Notes under the pieces: generated by a model
Database searches by the model: none
Seen by the model: the letters and a program-made list of their open reading frames with translations, nothing else
What the model was told of the DNA's origin: nothing
Position numbers and translations under genes: made by a program
Assembly (NCBI GenBank): GCA_027451165.1
Contig: DAIDJX010000136.1
Coordinates: forward strand, 1 to 8,559
Direction: 5' to 3'
Source: Prolixibacteraceae bacterium
GTDB taxonomy: Bacteria > Bacteroidota > Bacteroidia > Bacteroidales > Prolixibacteraceae
DNA: 8,559 bases
Shown here: positions 1 to 6,230 of the stretch, in pieces
Layout of the letters: each line of letters begins with the position of its first letter
Numbering within the stretch: position 1 is the first letter of the stretch

Positions 1-161
1 CCAGTCTCCTCAAAAACATAGGAACTATAAAATTTCAAGCTTTTCGTCAGCCTGTCCACAGGGAAAAGTTTTAATCCTTCAATGCCGGCCATTTCATCAG
101 ATTTGTAAAAATACGCTAAAAGAGATTGAAAACACGCATTCTCATTGAAAAATGGCTTCAA
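1..161 (-). CDS. Possible 5' end of an unrecognised gene running off the left edge
   Basis: A minus-strand frame is open from a TAA at 165-167 down to the window edge. It could start at TTG (159-161) or, more conventionally, at ATG (90-92), after which it reads MAGIEGLKLFPVDRL and continues to SSYVFEETG at the edge. The residue mix and codon use look protein-like, and better than the competing plus-strand frames (one of which ends in stops early). A divergent gene opposite pruA would be a natural arrangement. I do not recognise the family from about 30 to 53 residues. I see no clean TAnnTTTG element for it; the nearest candidate, AATCTTTG just upstream of the TTG codon, is imperfect. It may simply be chance coding potential in the pruA upstream region. 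Confidence 0.35.
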   Translation of the reverse strand, partial: MKPFFNENACFQSLLAYFYKSDEMAGIEGLKLFPVDRLTKSLKFYSSYVFEET

Positions 162-198
162 AGATTACCAACTGCTGTGAACCTGACTTTTGTTATTT

Positions 199-226
199 TT
201 TGGCAGAACAGAACAATATACTTTTG
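199..226 (+). promoter_or_regulatory. Bacteroidota-type promoter of pruA
   Basis: TACTTTTG at 219-226 is an exact match to the Bacteroidota sigma-A -7 consensus TAnnTTTG. A TTTG at 199-202 can serve as the -33 element, although the 16-nt gap is slightly short. Transcription would begin near 232, leaving a leader of only about a dozen bases before the pruA ATG at 245. That leader includes a minimal ORF, ATG-AAA-TGA, at 235-243. No Shine-Dalgarno sequence is present, as is usual in this phylum. Confidence 0.6.
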
Positions 227-244
227 TAACCAAAATGAAATGAT

Positions 245-1876
245 ATGGTAAAAGGATTTTTTAATGTACCAGTTGCAGTGAATGAACCGATTCTGTCTTA
301 TGCTCCGGGGAGCAGGGAGAGGATTGAGTTACAGGCCATGATCAGGGAATTAAGGGATCAGACCTGTGAAATGCCGATGATCATTGGGGGAAAGGAAGTA
401 AAATCAGGACGGCTTGAAAGGATTTTTCCTCCTCATGAGATTAATCATACCCTTGGCTATTACCATCAGGGAGATGCTTCTCATGTGAGAATGGCCATTG
501 AAGCTGCTATGGCGGCAAAAAAATCATGGGAAGCAATGTCCTGGCATCATCGGGCATCGATCTTTCTCAAAGCCGCTGATTTACTGGCTGGACCCTACAG
601 GGCGAAGATGAATGCGGCTACCATGCTGGGGCAATCCAAAAATGCCTATCAGGCGGAAATAGACAGCGCCTGTGAACTCGCTGATTTCTTCAGGTTCGGG
701 GTCCGGGAAATGACCCGTATTTACAGCATGCAACCGGAATCTTCAAAGGGTATCTGGAATTATAATGAATTCCGTCCACTGGAGGGGTTTGTTTATGCGC
801 TGACCCCGTTTAACTTTACTTCCATCGCCGGGAACCTTCCGGCTGCTCCGGCAATGATGGGAAATGTGGTAGTCTGGAAACCATCCAAGTCAGCAGTTTA
901 TTCTGCCGGGGTGATCATGGAGATTTTCCGGGAAGCGGGTGTGCCGGACGGTGTCATCAACCTGGTTTTTGTATCAGGTCCTGCCGCAGCAGATGTTGTC
1001 TTGCAGCATCCTGATTTTGCAGGAATCCATTTTACCGGTTCCACCGGAGTTTTTCAATCGGTATGGAAAAAAATCGGAGAGAATATCTTCAAATACAAAT
1101 CCTATCCCCGGATTGTCGGTGAAACAGGAGGCAAAGACTTTATTTTCGCCGATTCATCCGCCGATCGTCAGGCCCTGGCGATTGCCATGGTGAGAGGCGC
1201 TTTCGAATACCAGGGGCAGAAATGCTCGGCAGCCTCCCGTGCCTATATTCCGTCCAGCATATGGCCCGATGTGAAAGAGCGGCTGGGAAATGAACTGGCC
1301 AAAGCGAAAATGGGACCTCCGGAAGACTTTACCAATTTTGTCAACGCGGTAATCGATGAAAGCTCATTTGACAAACTATCCGGATTCATCGAAAATGCAA
1401 AAACGGACCAGGATGCCGAAGTCATTTTTGGCGGGCACTGTGATAAAACTGTTGGGTATTTCATTGAACCTACCGTCATTCAGGCATTTGATCCCGGCTA
1501 CATTACCATGGAAGAAGAATTGTTTGGCCCTGTGCTTACTGTCTATGTCTATGAGGATGAAAAAATCTGGGAAACATTGTCCATTCTTGACAAAACTTCC
1601 ATCTATGCCCTGACAGGAGCCATCTTCAGCCAGAACCGCTATAACATTGAGAAATACAGTGTTTTACTGGAGAATGCCGCAGGTAATTTCTACATTAACG
1701 ACAAGCCAACCGGAGCCGTCGTCGGCCAGCAACCTTTCGGCGGAGCCAGGGGTTCAGGAACCAACGACAAAGCCGGTTCCCTGTTTAACCTGATGAGATG
1801 GGTCAACATCAGGACTATTAAGGAGAATTTCAATCCTCCCCATCAGCTCCTCTATCCGAATTTCAAGGAGGATTAG
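245..1876 (+). CDS. pruA: L-glutamate gamma-semialdehyde dehydrogenase (1-pyrroline-5-carboxylate dehydrogenase)
   Basis: This enzyme oxidises glutamate 5-semialdehyde, in equilibrium with 1-pyrroline-5-carboxylate, to glutamate with NAD+. It is the second step of proline breakdown and is cytosolic. The 543-residue protein is a complete aldehyde dehydrogenase: TPFN with Asn190, WKPS at 211-214, FTGS at 263-266, GETGGK with Glu293, the nucleophile Cys327 in GQKCSAASR, EELFGPV at 424-430, and QQPFGG at 495-500. The N-terminal NEPILSYAPGS and the C-terminal AAGNFYINDK and GGARGSGTNDK are typical of the stand-alone group resembling mitochondrial ALDH4A1, not of the bifunctional PutA. No proline dehydrogenase gene lies in the window. 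The ATG at 245 gives the expected family N-terminus and follows a good promoter. A strong terminator follows, so the gene is probably monocistronic. Confidence 0.96.
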   Translation: MVKGFFNVPVAVNEPILSYAPGSRERIELQAMIRELRDQTCEMPMIIGGKEVKSGRLERIFPPHEINHTLGYYHQGDASHVRMAIEAAMAAKKSWEAMSWHHRASIFLKAADLLAGPYRAKMNAATMLGQSKNAYQAEIDSACELADFFRFGVREMTRIYSMQPESSKGIWNYNEFRPLEGFVYALTPFNFTSIAGNLPAAPAMMGNVVVWKPSKSAVYSAGVIMEIFREAGVPDGVINLVFVSGPAAADVVLQHPDFAGIHFTGSTGVFQSVWKKIGENIFKYKSYPRIVGETGGKDFIFADSSADRQALAIAMVRGAFEYQGQKCSAASRAYIPSSIWPDVKERLGNELAKAKMGPPEDFTNFVNAVIDESSFDKLSGFIENAKTDQDAEVIFGGHCDKTVGYFIEPTVIQAFDPGYITMEEELFGPVLTVYVYEDEKIWETLSILDKTSIYALTGAIFSQNRYNIEKYSVLLENAAGNFYINDKPTGAVVGQQPFGGARGSGTNDKAGSLFNLMRWVNIRTIKENFNPPHQLLYPNFKED

Positions 1877-1896
1877 CAAGGTTTAATAAAAATGTT

Positions 1897-1934
1897 AAAA
1901 GCAGAAATCAACTTAATGATTTCTGCTTTTTTTT
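1897..1934 (+). terminator. Rho-independent terminator of pruA
   Basis: A perfect 14-bp inverted repeat (1897-1910 with 1917-1930, core GCAGAAATCA / TGATTTCTGC) encloses the 6-nt loop ACTTAA and runs into eight Ts (1927-1934). It starts 20 nt after the pruA stop codon and ends only 13 nt before the next ATG. The A-run on the left arm would also allow termination on the minus strand, but no minus-strand gene reaches it. Confidence 0.9.
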
Positions 1935-1947
1935 GTAATTTAGCCCA

Positions 1948-2280
1948 ATGATGATACAAGTAATAAAGAACAAGGCTAAAGAACTCCTGAAAAAAATTGG
2001 GAGAATCAAGTTCCTCCGCAATAAATATGCTGTGGCGATTTTGGTTTTTCTTGCCTGGATCCTGTTCTTTGATGAAAATAACCTGATGGCACACCACAGG
2101 AATAAGCAAAGGCTGAAAATGCTCAAGGAACAAAAGATTTTTTACAGGGAGAAAATTGAAGCGGATAAACGGAAACTTGAGGAGTTGCGTTCCGGTAACC
2201 GGAATCTTGAAAAGTATGCGAGGGAGCAGTTTTATATGACAAAACCGGACGAAGATTTGTTCCTTGTCGTAGAGAAATAA
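1948..2280 (+). CDS. FtsB/DivIC-like septum formation initiator protein
   Basis: This is a small bitopic membrane protein of the FtsB/DivIC family, which in other bacteria joins FtsL and FtsQ/DivIB in the divisome and signals septal peptidoglycan synthesis. Its 110 residues show a basic cytoplasmic N-terminus (about 1-26), one transmembrane helix (about 27-41), a charged coiled coil (about 50-85), and the family C-terminal signature AREQFYMTKPDEDLF (91-105). Length and order match the family. Two adjacent ATG codons (1948, 1951) could start it, and nothing distinguishes them. It lies 13 nt upstream of the YqgE gene, so the two are probably co-transcribed. The terminator immediately upstream leaves almost no room for a separate promoter. 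The family call is firm; the exact divisome role in this organism is inferred. Confidence 0.9.
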   Translation: MMIQVIKNKAKELLKKIGRIKFLRNKYAVAILVFLAWILFFDENNLMAHHRNKQRLKMLKEQKIFYREKIEADKRKLEELRSGNRNLEKYAREQFYMTKPDEDLFLVVEK

Positions 2281-2293
2281 CCTTTGCTGTGCT

Positions 2294-2884
2294 ATGCAGT
2301 TTAATCCTGACATATTTAAAATCCAAAGCAACAATGTGTTGCCGAAAAAGGGAAGGATATTGATCTCTGAACCTTTTCTACCCGGTAATTATTTTAACCG
2401 GGCGGTGATTTTACTGGTTGCTTATGGGAAAAAAGGAAGTGTCGGTTTTATTCTCAACAAGAAAGTCGAATTCCAGATTCAGGATTACATCAGCGGTTTT
2501 GACGAATTCGAAGCCGATGTTTACATTGGCGGACCGGTTTCCACCGATTCCATTTATTTCCTCCATAATCGCGCTGACCTCATCCCGGGAAGCATCCACG
2601 TGGCAGATGACATTCACTGGGGTGGCGATTTTGAAGAAATGAAAAGGCTGATTAACCTCGGAATCATCAACGCCGGTGAAATCCGCTTCTTTCTCGGATA
2701 TTCAGGATGGGATGCCGGCCAGTTGGAAAGGGAAATCAAAGAGAATTCATGGTTGGTGGATGACATTGATCCCGGTATTCTGCTGAATGATCTCGGCACT
2801 GATGCCTGGGTGGATTTCGTCAGGAAAGTAGGCAAACAATATTCCATGTGGGTGAATTTCCCGGAAAACCCGTCCCTGAATTGA
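2294..2884 (+). CDS. yqgE: YqgE/AlgH family protein
   Basis: This 196-residue protein belongs to the UPF0301 YqgE/AlgH family (DUF179), which is widespread and has no firmly established biochemical activity. The AlgH name comes from a Pseudomonas regulator linked to alginate expression. Family landmarks are all present: KGRILISEPFLPGNYFNRAV (19-38), GFILNK (51-56), YIGGPV (77-82), FFLGYSGWDAGQLE (132-145) and the C-terminal ENPSLN. No signal peptide or membrane segment is visible, so it is probably cytosolic. It follows the FtsB-like gene by 13 nt on the same strand. A class IV aminotransferase gene converges on it from downstream; I recall YqgE and class IV aminotransferase genes being neighbours in other Bacteroidota. 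Family assignment is secure; the function remains open. Confidence 0.94.
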   Translation: MQFNPDIFKIQSNNVLPKKGRILISEPFLPGNYFNRAVILLVAYGKKGSVGFILNKKVEFQIQDYISGFDEFEADVYIGGPVSTDSIYFLHNRADLIPGSIHVADDIHWGGDFEEMKRLINLGIINAGEIRFFLGYSGWDAGQLEREIKENSWLVDDIDPGILLNDLGTDAWVDFVRKVGKQYSMWVNFPENPSLN

Positions 2885-2889
2885 TATTC

Positions 2890-2931
2890 CATATGATTAT
2901 ATGTAGGGGTTGAAAATTTTCCGCCCCTACG
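2890..2931. repeat. REP-like palindrome at a convergent gene junction, possible bidirectional terminator
   Basis: Outer arms GTAGGGG (2903-2909) and CCCCTAC (2924-2930) enclose an AT-rich core containing the self-complementary GAAAATTTTC. A second small hairpin, CATAT-GATT-ATATG, abuts it at 2890-2903. It lies between the YqgE stop codon and the last codons of the convergent aminotransferase gene. On the plus strand it is followed within a few bases by five Ts (2936-2940), so it may terminate transcription, though this is not a textbook terminator. The GTAGGGG...CCCCTAC form resembles dispersed palindromes I recall from many environmental Bacteroidota genomes. Only one copy occurs in this window, so repeat status is inferred. 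Confidence 0.6.
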
Positions 2932-3748
2932 GTATGTTTTTCAGAGAAAAGCACGAAATATTCACCTGCCGCCAGATCAATTCCGTGGCCGTTTTCATGT
3001 ACCGTTTCCCGCCAATCCCCATCAACCACCTGAATCCACTGCCTTCTGAAACAGCAAATATCTCCTCTGCACCGGTTAATTCTTCCGGAGAGACAGCCGA
3101 TTCACGAATTCTGAAACCTTTACCGGCAGCGGCCCTGAGGACATAGTCCCGCATGAGATCAATTACAGCACCGGTATCCGGAGCTGGGGTGGTCAACACA
3201 TCCCCCCTGATGAAAAAGAGGTTGGCATAGTCAGCCTCAGTAGTCAATCCTCTGTCGTTCAAGAAAATACCAAGTGTTTGCGGTGACCGTACCCGCTCTG
3301 CCATCCACAATGGTTCTGAGAAAAAGGCATATGCGTTGAGGGGAGATCCTGAAGGTTTGGCAAAAGGAGAGATAACCCCCGTCTTCCCGTTTGGATCCAG
3401 TGGAAATAACCGGTCAGGATAAGGTTTGACTGAAATCACCCAGTGTAAGGTATCTCCCGGGAAAACAAAACGGCAGCTCACCCAGCCTCCCATGAATGCC
3501 TTGTTCTTGTTTATCAGCCTTTTGATAAGACGAAGCAGTTCCTGCCGATCTTTTAATACAGGTGGATTTGGCCATTGGAGGGCACTCAGCATTTCGTCCA
3601 GTTTTTCCATTTGTTCCTGGAAGTGGGGAATTTCTCCATGGGCAAACCAAAGCTCAGGTTTGATCTGCAAAGCGTTGCTCCACCAAAAATGCCCGGGGTT
3701 GAATTCACTCTCCCGGATGATTTTCCCGTTGTGCAGAATGAATTCCAT
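2927..3748 (-). CDS. Class IV aminotransferase family protein (PLP fold type IV)
   Basis: This protein belongs to the PLP-dependent fold-type IV group, which includes branched-chain and D-amino-acid aminotransferases and 4-amino-4-deoxychorismate lyase (PabC). Family features appear in order: the likely Schiff-base lysine Lys131 (AKPSGSPLNAYAF), RGLTTEADYANLFF with Glu171, the TTPAPDTGAV stretch leading to Arg200, and GAEEIFAVSEGSGF (226-239). The 273-residue length fits. The N-terminal half is divergent: where relatives usually have an HxxRL-like motif it reads HFQEQMEKL. The substrate therefore cannot be assigned; a PabC-like lyase or a broad aminotransferase are both possible. It is the last gene of the amn-holA-rhomboid operon, 8 nt after the rhomboid stop. 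Its TAG stop lies inside the palindrome, so the original C-terminus may have been altered. Confidence 0.85.
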   Translation of the reverse strand: MEFILHNGKIIRESEFNPGHFWWSNALQIKPELWFAHGEIPHFQEQMEKLDEMLSALQWPNPPVLKDRQELLRLIKRLINKNKAFMGGWVSCRFVFPGDTLHWVISVKPYPDRLFPLDPNGKTGVISPFAKPSGSPLNAYAFFSEPLWMAERVRSPQTLGIFLNDRGLTTEADYANLFFIRGDVLTTPAPDTGAVIDLMRDYVLRAAAGKGFRIRESAVSPEELTGAEEIFAVSEGSGFRWLMGIGGKRYMKTATELIWRQVNISCFSLKNIP

Positions 3749-3756
3749 GCACTGCG

Positions 3757-4368
3757 TTAAAACATGTAAAACAATTCGTCAAGGAAATGCCGGAAAAGGG
3801 AAGGCTTGAGGAGTATCGGAAAGACAAATCCGAAGAGCGCCCCGAGAAAATGGGCGTCGTGGGCGATTTGATCAGACTCCTGTTTGCTCATGTACCAGGA
3901 ATAGACCAGATAACCGATGGCGAAAAGTATTCCGGGGATAGGCAGCAAACCAAAGAAATAGAGCTTTTCCCATGGATTCAGAAAAATGAAGGTAAAAAGA
4001 ACAGCCGAAACTGCCCCGGAGGCGCCTACCGCGTTATAGTAATAATTATCCCGGTGTTTCAGAAGGGCACTCATGTTGGAAAAAAGAATGCCTCCCCCAT
4101 AGAGCAGGAAGAAAAATGCAATGGCTTTCTGGCCGAAATAGTAAGACAGAAAAACTTCTACCGGTCTTCCGAAGAAGTAAAGCACCAGCATATTGACCAG
4201 CAGATGTGTCCAGCCTGCATGGACAAAAGCATGAGTGAACAAGCGGTAATATTGTTTCTGATGGATCACTTTTGCTGCATTAAATTGCAGTTTTTCCATA
4301 AGCTCCTGGTTGTTAAAGGCCAGGTAGGAGACGACTGAGGTAATTCCTATCAATATCCAGGTGAGCAT
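3757..4368 (-). CDS. Rhomboid family intramembrane serine protease
   Basis: This is a polytopic membrane protease that would cleave transmembrane substrates within the bilayer. The 203-residue protein is almost all hydrophobic helices, with about six membrane segments and no extra cytoplasmic domain. The catalytic serine is Ser117 in GASG, and the partner histidine is His173 in DAHFLGALFG. The segment HAFVHAGWTHLLVNM carries the conserved His and Asn residues (His46, His50, His55, Asn59) that line the active site. It therefore looks active and is not an iRhom-type pseudoprotease. The start codon lies 1 nt beyond the holA stop (TGACATG), suggesting translational coupling, and the stop lies 8 nt before the aminotransferase. 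Its substrate cannot be deduced; its neighbours suggest none. Confidence 0.93.
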   Translation of the reverse strand: MLTWILIGITSVVSYLAFNNQELMEKLQFNAAKVIHQKQYYRLFTHAFVHAGWTHLLVNMLVLYFFGRPVEVFLSYYFGQKAIAFFFLLYGGGILFSNMSALLKHRDNYYYNAVGASGAVSAVLFTFIFLNPWEKLYFFGLLPIPGILFAIGYLVYSWYMSKQESDQIAHDAHFLGALFGFVFPILLKPSLFRHFLDELFYMF

Positions 4369-4369
4369 G

Positions 4370-5383
4370 TCAGTGTAATATTTTGTAAACCAATTCTTTC
4401 AGGAGGTCGCCTTGTGTAACACCGGTGGCAGATTCAAGCCCCTTGCTTTTCATGTCGTATTCACGGATCAGGCTGATGACCTCTTTGACTTTCCGGACAT
4501 CGTAGCGCCGCGCTACTTCAGTATATCTTCTGATCAGGTTGGGAAAACGGGCCACACCGAACACTGCACCTGCGGCCTCCGGTGTTTTTTCAGGCAGCGC
4601 ATGGTATTTCAGGATTTTGATGAAATATCCAAACAGGGCGCCTATGATGGGCTGAATGGGATTATCTCCGGGATTGGCTGCAAAGTGATTGATGATCCGG
4701 TTGGCCCGGAGAACATCCTTGTCACCCAACGCTTCCGTCAGTTCAAAGTTATTGTATTCCTTGCTTATGCCAATATTTTTCTCAATATCCTCCGGGGTAA
4801 TCCGGCTTCCGGCAGGGACTGCGATAAACAGTTTATTTAATTCATTGATGATTTTGGACAAATCATTTCCGAGGTAATCAGCCAGCATCTGGGCGCCCTG
4901 CTGCGTAAGGGAATAGCCACGGGAGGTGACGGCATTGTCAATCCAGGCAGGCAGCTGATAATCCCTCATGGCAGCCGTTTCCATATAAACTGAGTTATTC
5001 CTGATGGCTTTCCCGATCTCGGTTCGTCCGTCAGGTTTGGCATATTTGTAACAGATGACCAACAAAGTGGTAGGTGTAGGCGTTGACAGGTATTTGACCA
5101 GCAACTCCAGCTCCTTTTCTTTCCAGGCCTGGGCTTCCCTGACAATGATTACCTGGTAACTGGCCATCATGGGGTAACGACGGCATGCTTCGAGAACGGT
5201 GCGCAACTCCGTATCCTTTCCGTAAAAGATGGAAAAATTAAAGCTTTTTTCTTCCGGGCTTAAGACATGTTCTTCGATATAGTCCGACACCTTGTCGATA
5301 TAATACGGCTCTTCCCCGCAAAGAAAATAAACCGGGTGGTAGATCTTCTTTTTTAAATTGCCGATGATTTGGTCGCTATCCAT
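4370..5383 (-). CDS. holA: DNA polymerase III subunit delta
   Basis: Delta is the clamp-opening subunit of the replicative clamp loader; it binds and opens the beta sliding clamp for loading onto primed DNA. The 337-residue protein matches the family from end to end: N-terminal YFLCGEEPYYIDK (19-31), the segment YQVIIVREAQ typical of the AAA+-like domain, a central NDLSKIINELNKL stretch, and a helical C-terminal collar domain ending in a short helix before LKELVYKILH. As expected for delta, no functional Walker A ATPase site is visible. The ATG lies 1 nt after the amn stop (TGATATG) and the stop lies 1 nt before the rhomboid start, so it is embedded in one transcript. It is essential in bacteria studied so far. 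Confidence 0.95.
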   Translation of the reverse strand: MDSDQIIGNLKKKIYHPVYFLCGEEPYYIDKVSDYIEEHVLSPEEKSFNFSIFYGKDTELRTVLEACRRYPMMASYQVIIVREAQAWKEKELELLVKYLSTPTPTTLLVICYKYAKPDGRTEIGKAIRNNSVYMETAAMRDYQLPAWIDNAVTSRGYSLTQQGAQMLADYLGNDLSKIINELNKLFIAVPAGSRITPEDIEKNIGISKEYNNFELTEALGDKDVLRANRIINHFAANPGDNPIQPIIGALFGYFIKILKYHALPEKTPEAAGAVFGVARFPNLIRRYTEVARRYDVRKVKEVISLIREYDMKSKGLESATGVTQGDLLKELVYKILH

Positions 5384-5384
5384 A

Positions 5385-6155
5385 TCAGAATTTCAGGTGT
5401 TTGACCGACTGACCGTTATTTTTGATTTCCAGCAAAGATTCAATGCCTACATTCAGGTGATTTTCCACATACATACTGGTCACTTTCTTGTCGCTGGCTT
5501 CCGTTTTCACCCCGGTGGAGATCATCGGCTGGTCTGAAACCAGCAACAGAGCCCCTGTGGGGATGGAATTGGCAAAACCGACCACAAATATGGTGGCTGT
5601 CTCCATATCAATGGCCATAGCTCTTGTTTTTTCCAGGTACTTTTTGAATCGTTCATCATATTCCCAAACCCTTTTATTGGTGGTAAAAACGGTACCTGTC
5701 CAGTAATCAAGTTGTTTGTTGCGGATGACGTGTGAAACAGCACGTTGCAGGTTAAAAGCCGGAAGTGCCGGAATTTCCGGAGGAAGATAGTCGTTGGAGG
5801 TACCATCGCTCCTGATGGCAGCGATGGGAAGGATCAGGTCGCCCAGTTTATTCTTGGCTTTCAGCCCACCGCACTTGCCCAGGAAAAGTACAGCCTGTGG
5901 AGAAATGGCGCTCAGCAAATCCATGATGGTGGCTGCATTCGGGCTGCCCATCCCGAAGTTGATGATCGTAATGCCTTCAGCAGTAGCATTGGGCATGTTG
6001 CGGTCGCCACCCAGCACAGGTACTTCAAACCGCTGGGCAAACATATCTACATACAGCTGGAAATTGGTCAGCAGGATATAATTGCCAAATGCTTCGAGCG
6101 GTTGCCCCGTATACCGTGGTAGCCAGTTGGCCACAATTTCTTCTTTCGTTTTCAT
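5385..6155 (-). CDS. amn: AMP nucleosidase (short, single-domain form)
   Basis: Predicted to hydrolyse AMP to adenine and ribose 5-phosphate, a purine salvage and adenylate-balance reaction in the cytosol. From the chosen ATG the protein has 256 residues and is a nucleoside phosphorylase/hydrolase-fold domain. Visible signatures are NFGMGSPNAAT (66-76), FLGKCGGL (91-98) and, near the active site, MAIDMETATIF (180-190) and VSDQP (206-210). It lacks the N-terminal AMP-regulatory region of the about 480-residue E. coli Amn, as is usual for Bacteroidota homologues. The frame extends upstream to 6212, but the promoter -7 element at 6201-6208 would put the transcription start near 6195, so the longer start is not on the transcript. 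The ATG at 6155 also gives the family-like MKTKEEIVANW start. It is the first gene of the four-gene minus-strand operon. Confidence 0.92.
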   Translation of the reverse strand: MKTKEEIVANWLPRYTGQPLEAFGNYILLTNFQLYVDMFAQRFEVPVLGGDRNMPNATAEGITIINFGMGSPNAATIMDLLSAISPQAVLFLGKCGGLKAKNKLGDLILPIAAIRSDGTSNDYLPPEIPALPAFNLQRAVSHVIRNKQLDYWTGTVFTTNKRVWEYDERFKKYLEKTRAMAIDMETATIFVVGFANSIPTGALLLVSDQPMISTGVKTEASDKKVTSMYVENHLNVGIESLLEIKNNGQSVKHLKF

Positions 6156-6200
6156 AAACAGCGATTTGTGAAATAGTGTTACCTTCGCATTCAATGAATA

Positions 6201-6230
6201 CAAAAGTAGCAATTTGGAACGGCTGACAAT
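6201..6230 (-). promoter_or_regulatory. Bacteroidota-type promoter of the amn-holA-rhomboid-aminotransferase operon
   Basis: On the minus strand TACTTTTG (6208-6201) matches the -7 consensus TAnnTTTG exactly. An ATTG (6230-6227) lies 18 nt upstream and suits the -33 element. Transcription would begin near 6195, giving a leader of about 40 nt before the amn ATG at 6155. The promoter overlaps the start region of the divergent HsdR_N-type gene, so polymerase binding here could interfere with expression of that gene. Confidence 0.65.

Noticed and set aside
235..243. Two-codon ORF ATG-AAA-TGA in the pruA leader as a regulatory upstream ORF
   Set aside because: It is too short to carry information, and such triplets arise easily by chance in AT-rich leaders; nothing else suggests attenuation.
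1873..2334. Long minus-strand open frames opposite the FtsB-like gene and terminator
   Set aside because: They are antisense shadows of a clearly recognisable plus-strand gene and show no family features.
3787..4338. Plus-strand 183-codon open frame opposite the rhomboid gene
   Set aside because: The minus strand encodes an intact rhomboid with catalytic Ser and His; the plus frame is low-complexity, charged shadow sequence.
6180..6187. TACCTTCG as a plus-strand -7 element for the HsdR_N-type gene
   Set aside because: It departs from TAnnTTTG at a conserved T, and the only upstream TTTG is 11 nt away, too close to pair with it.
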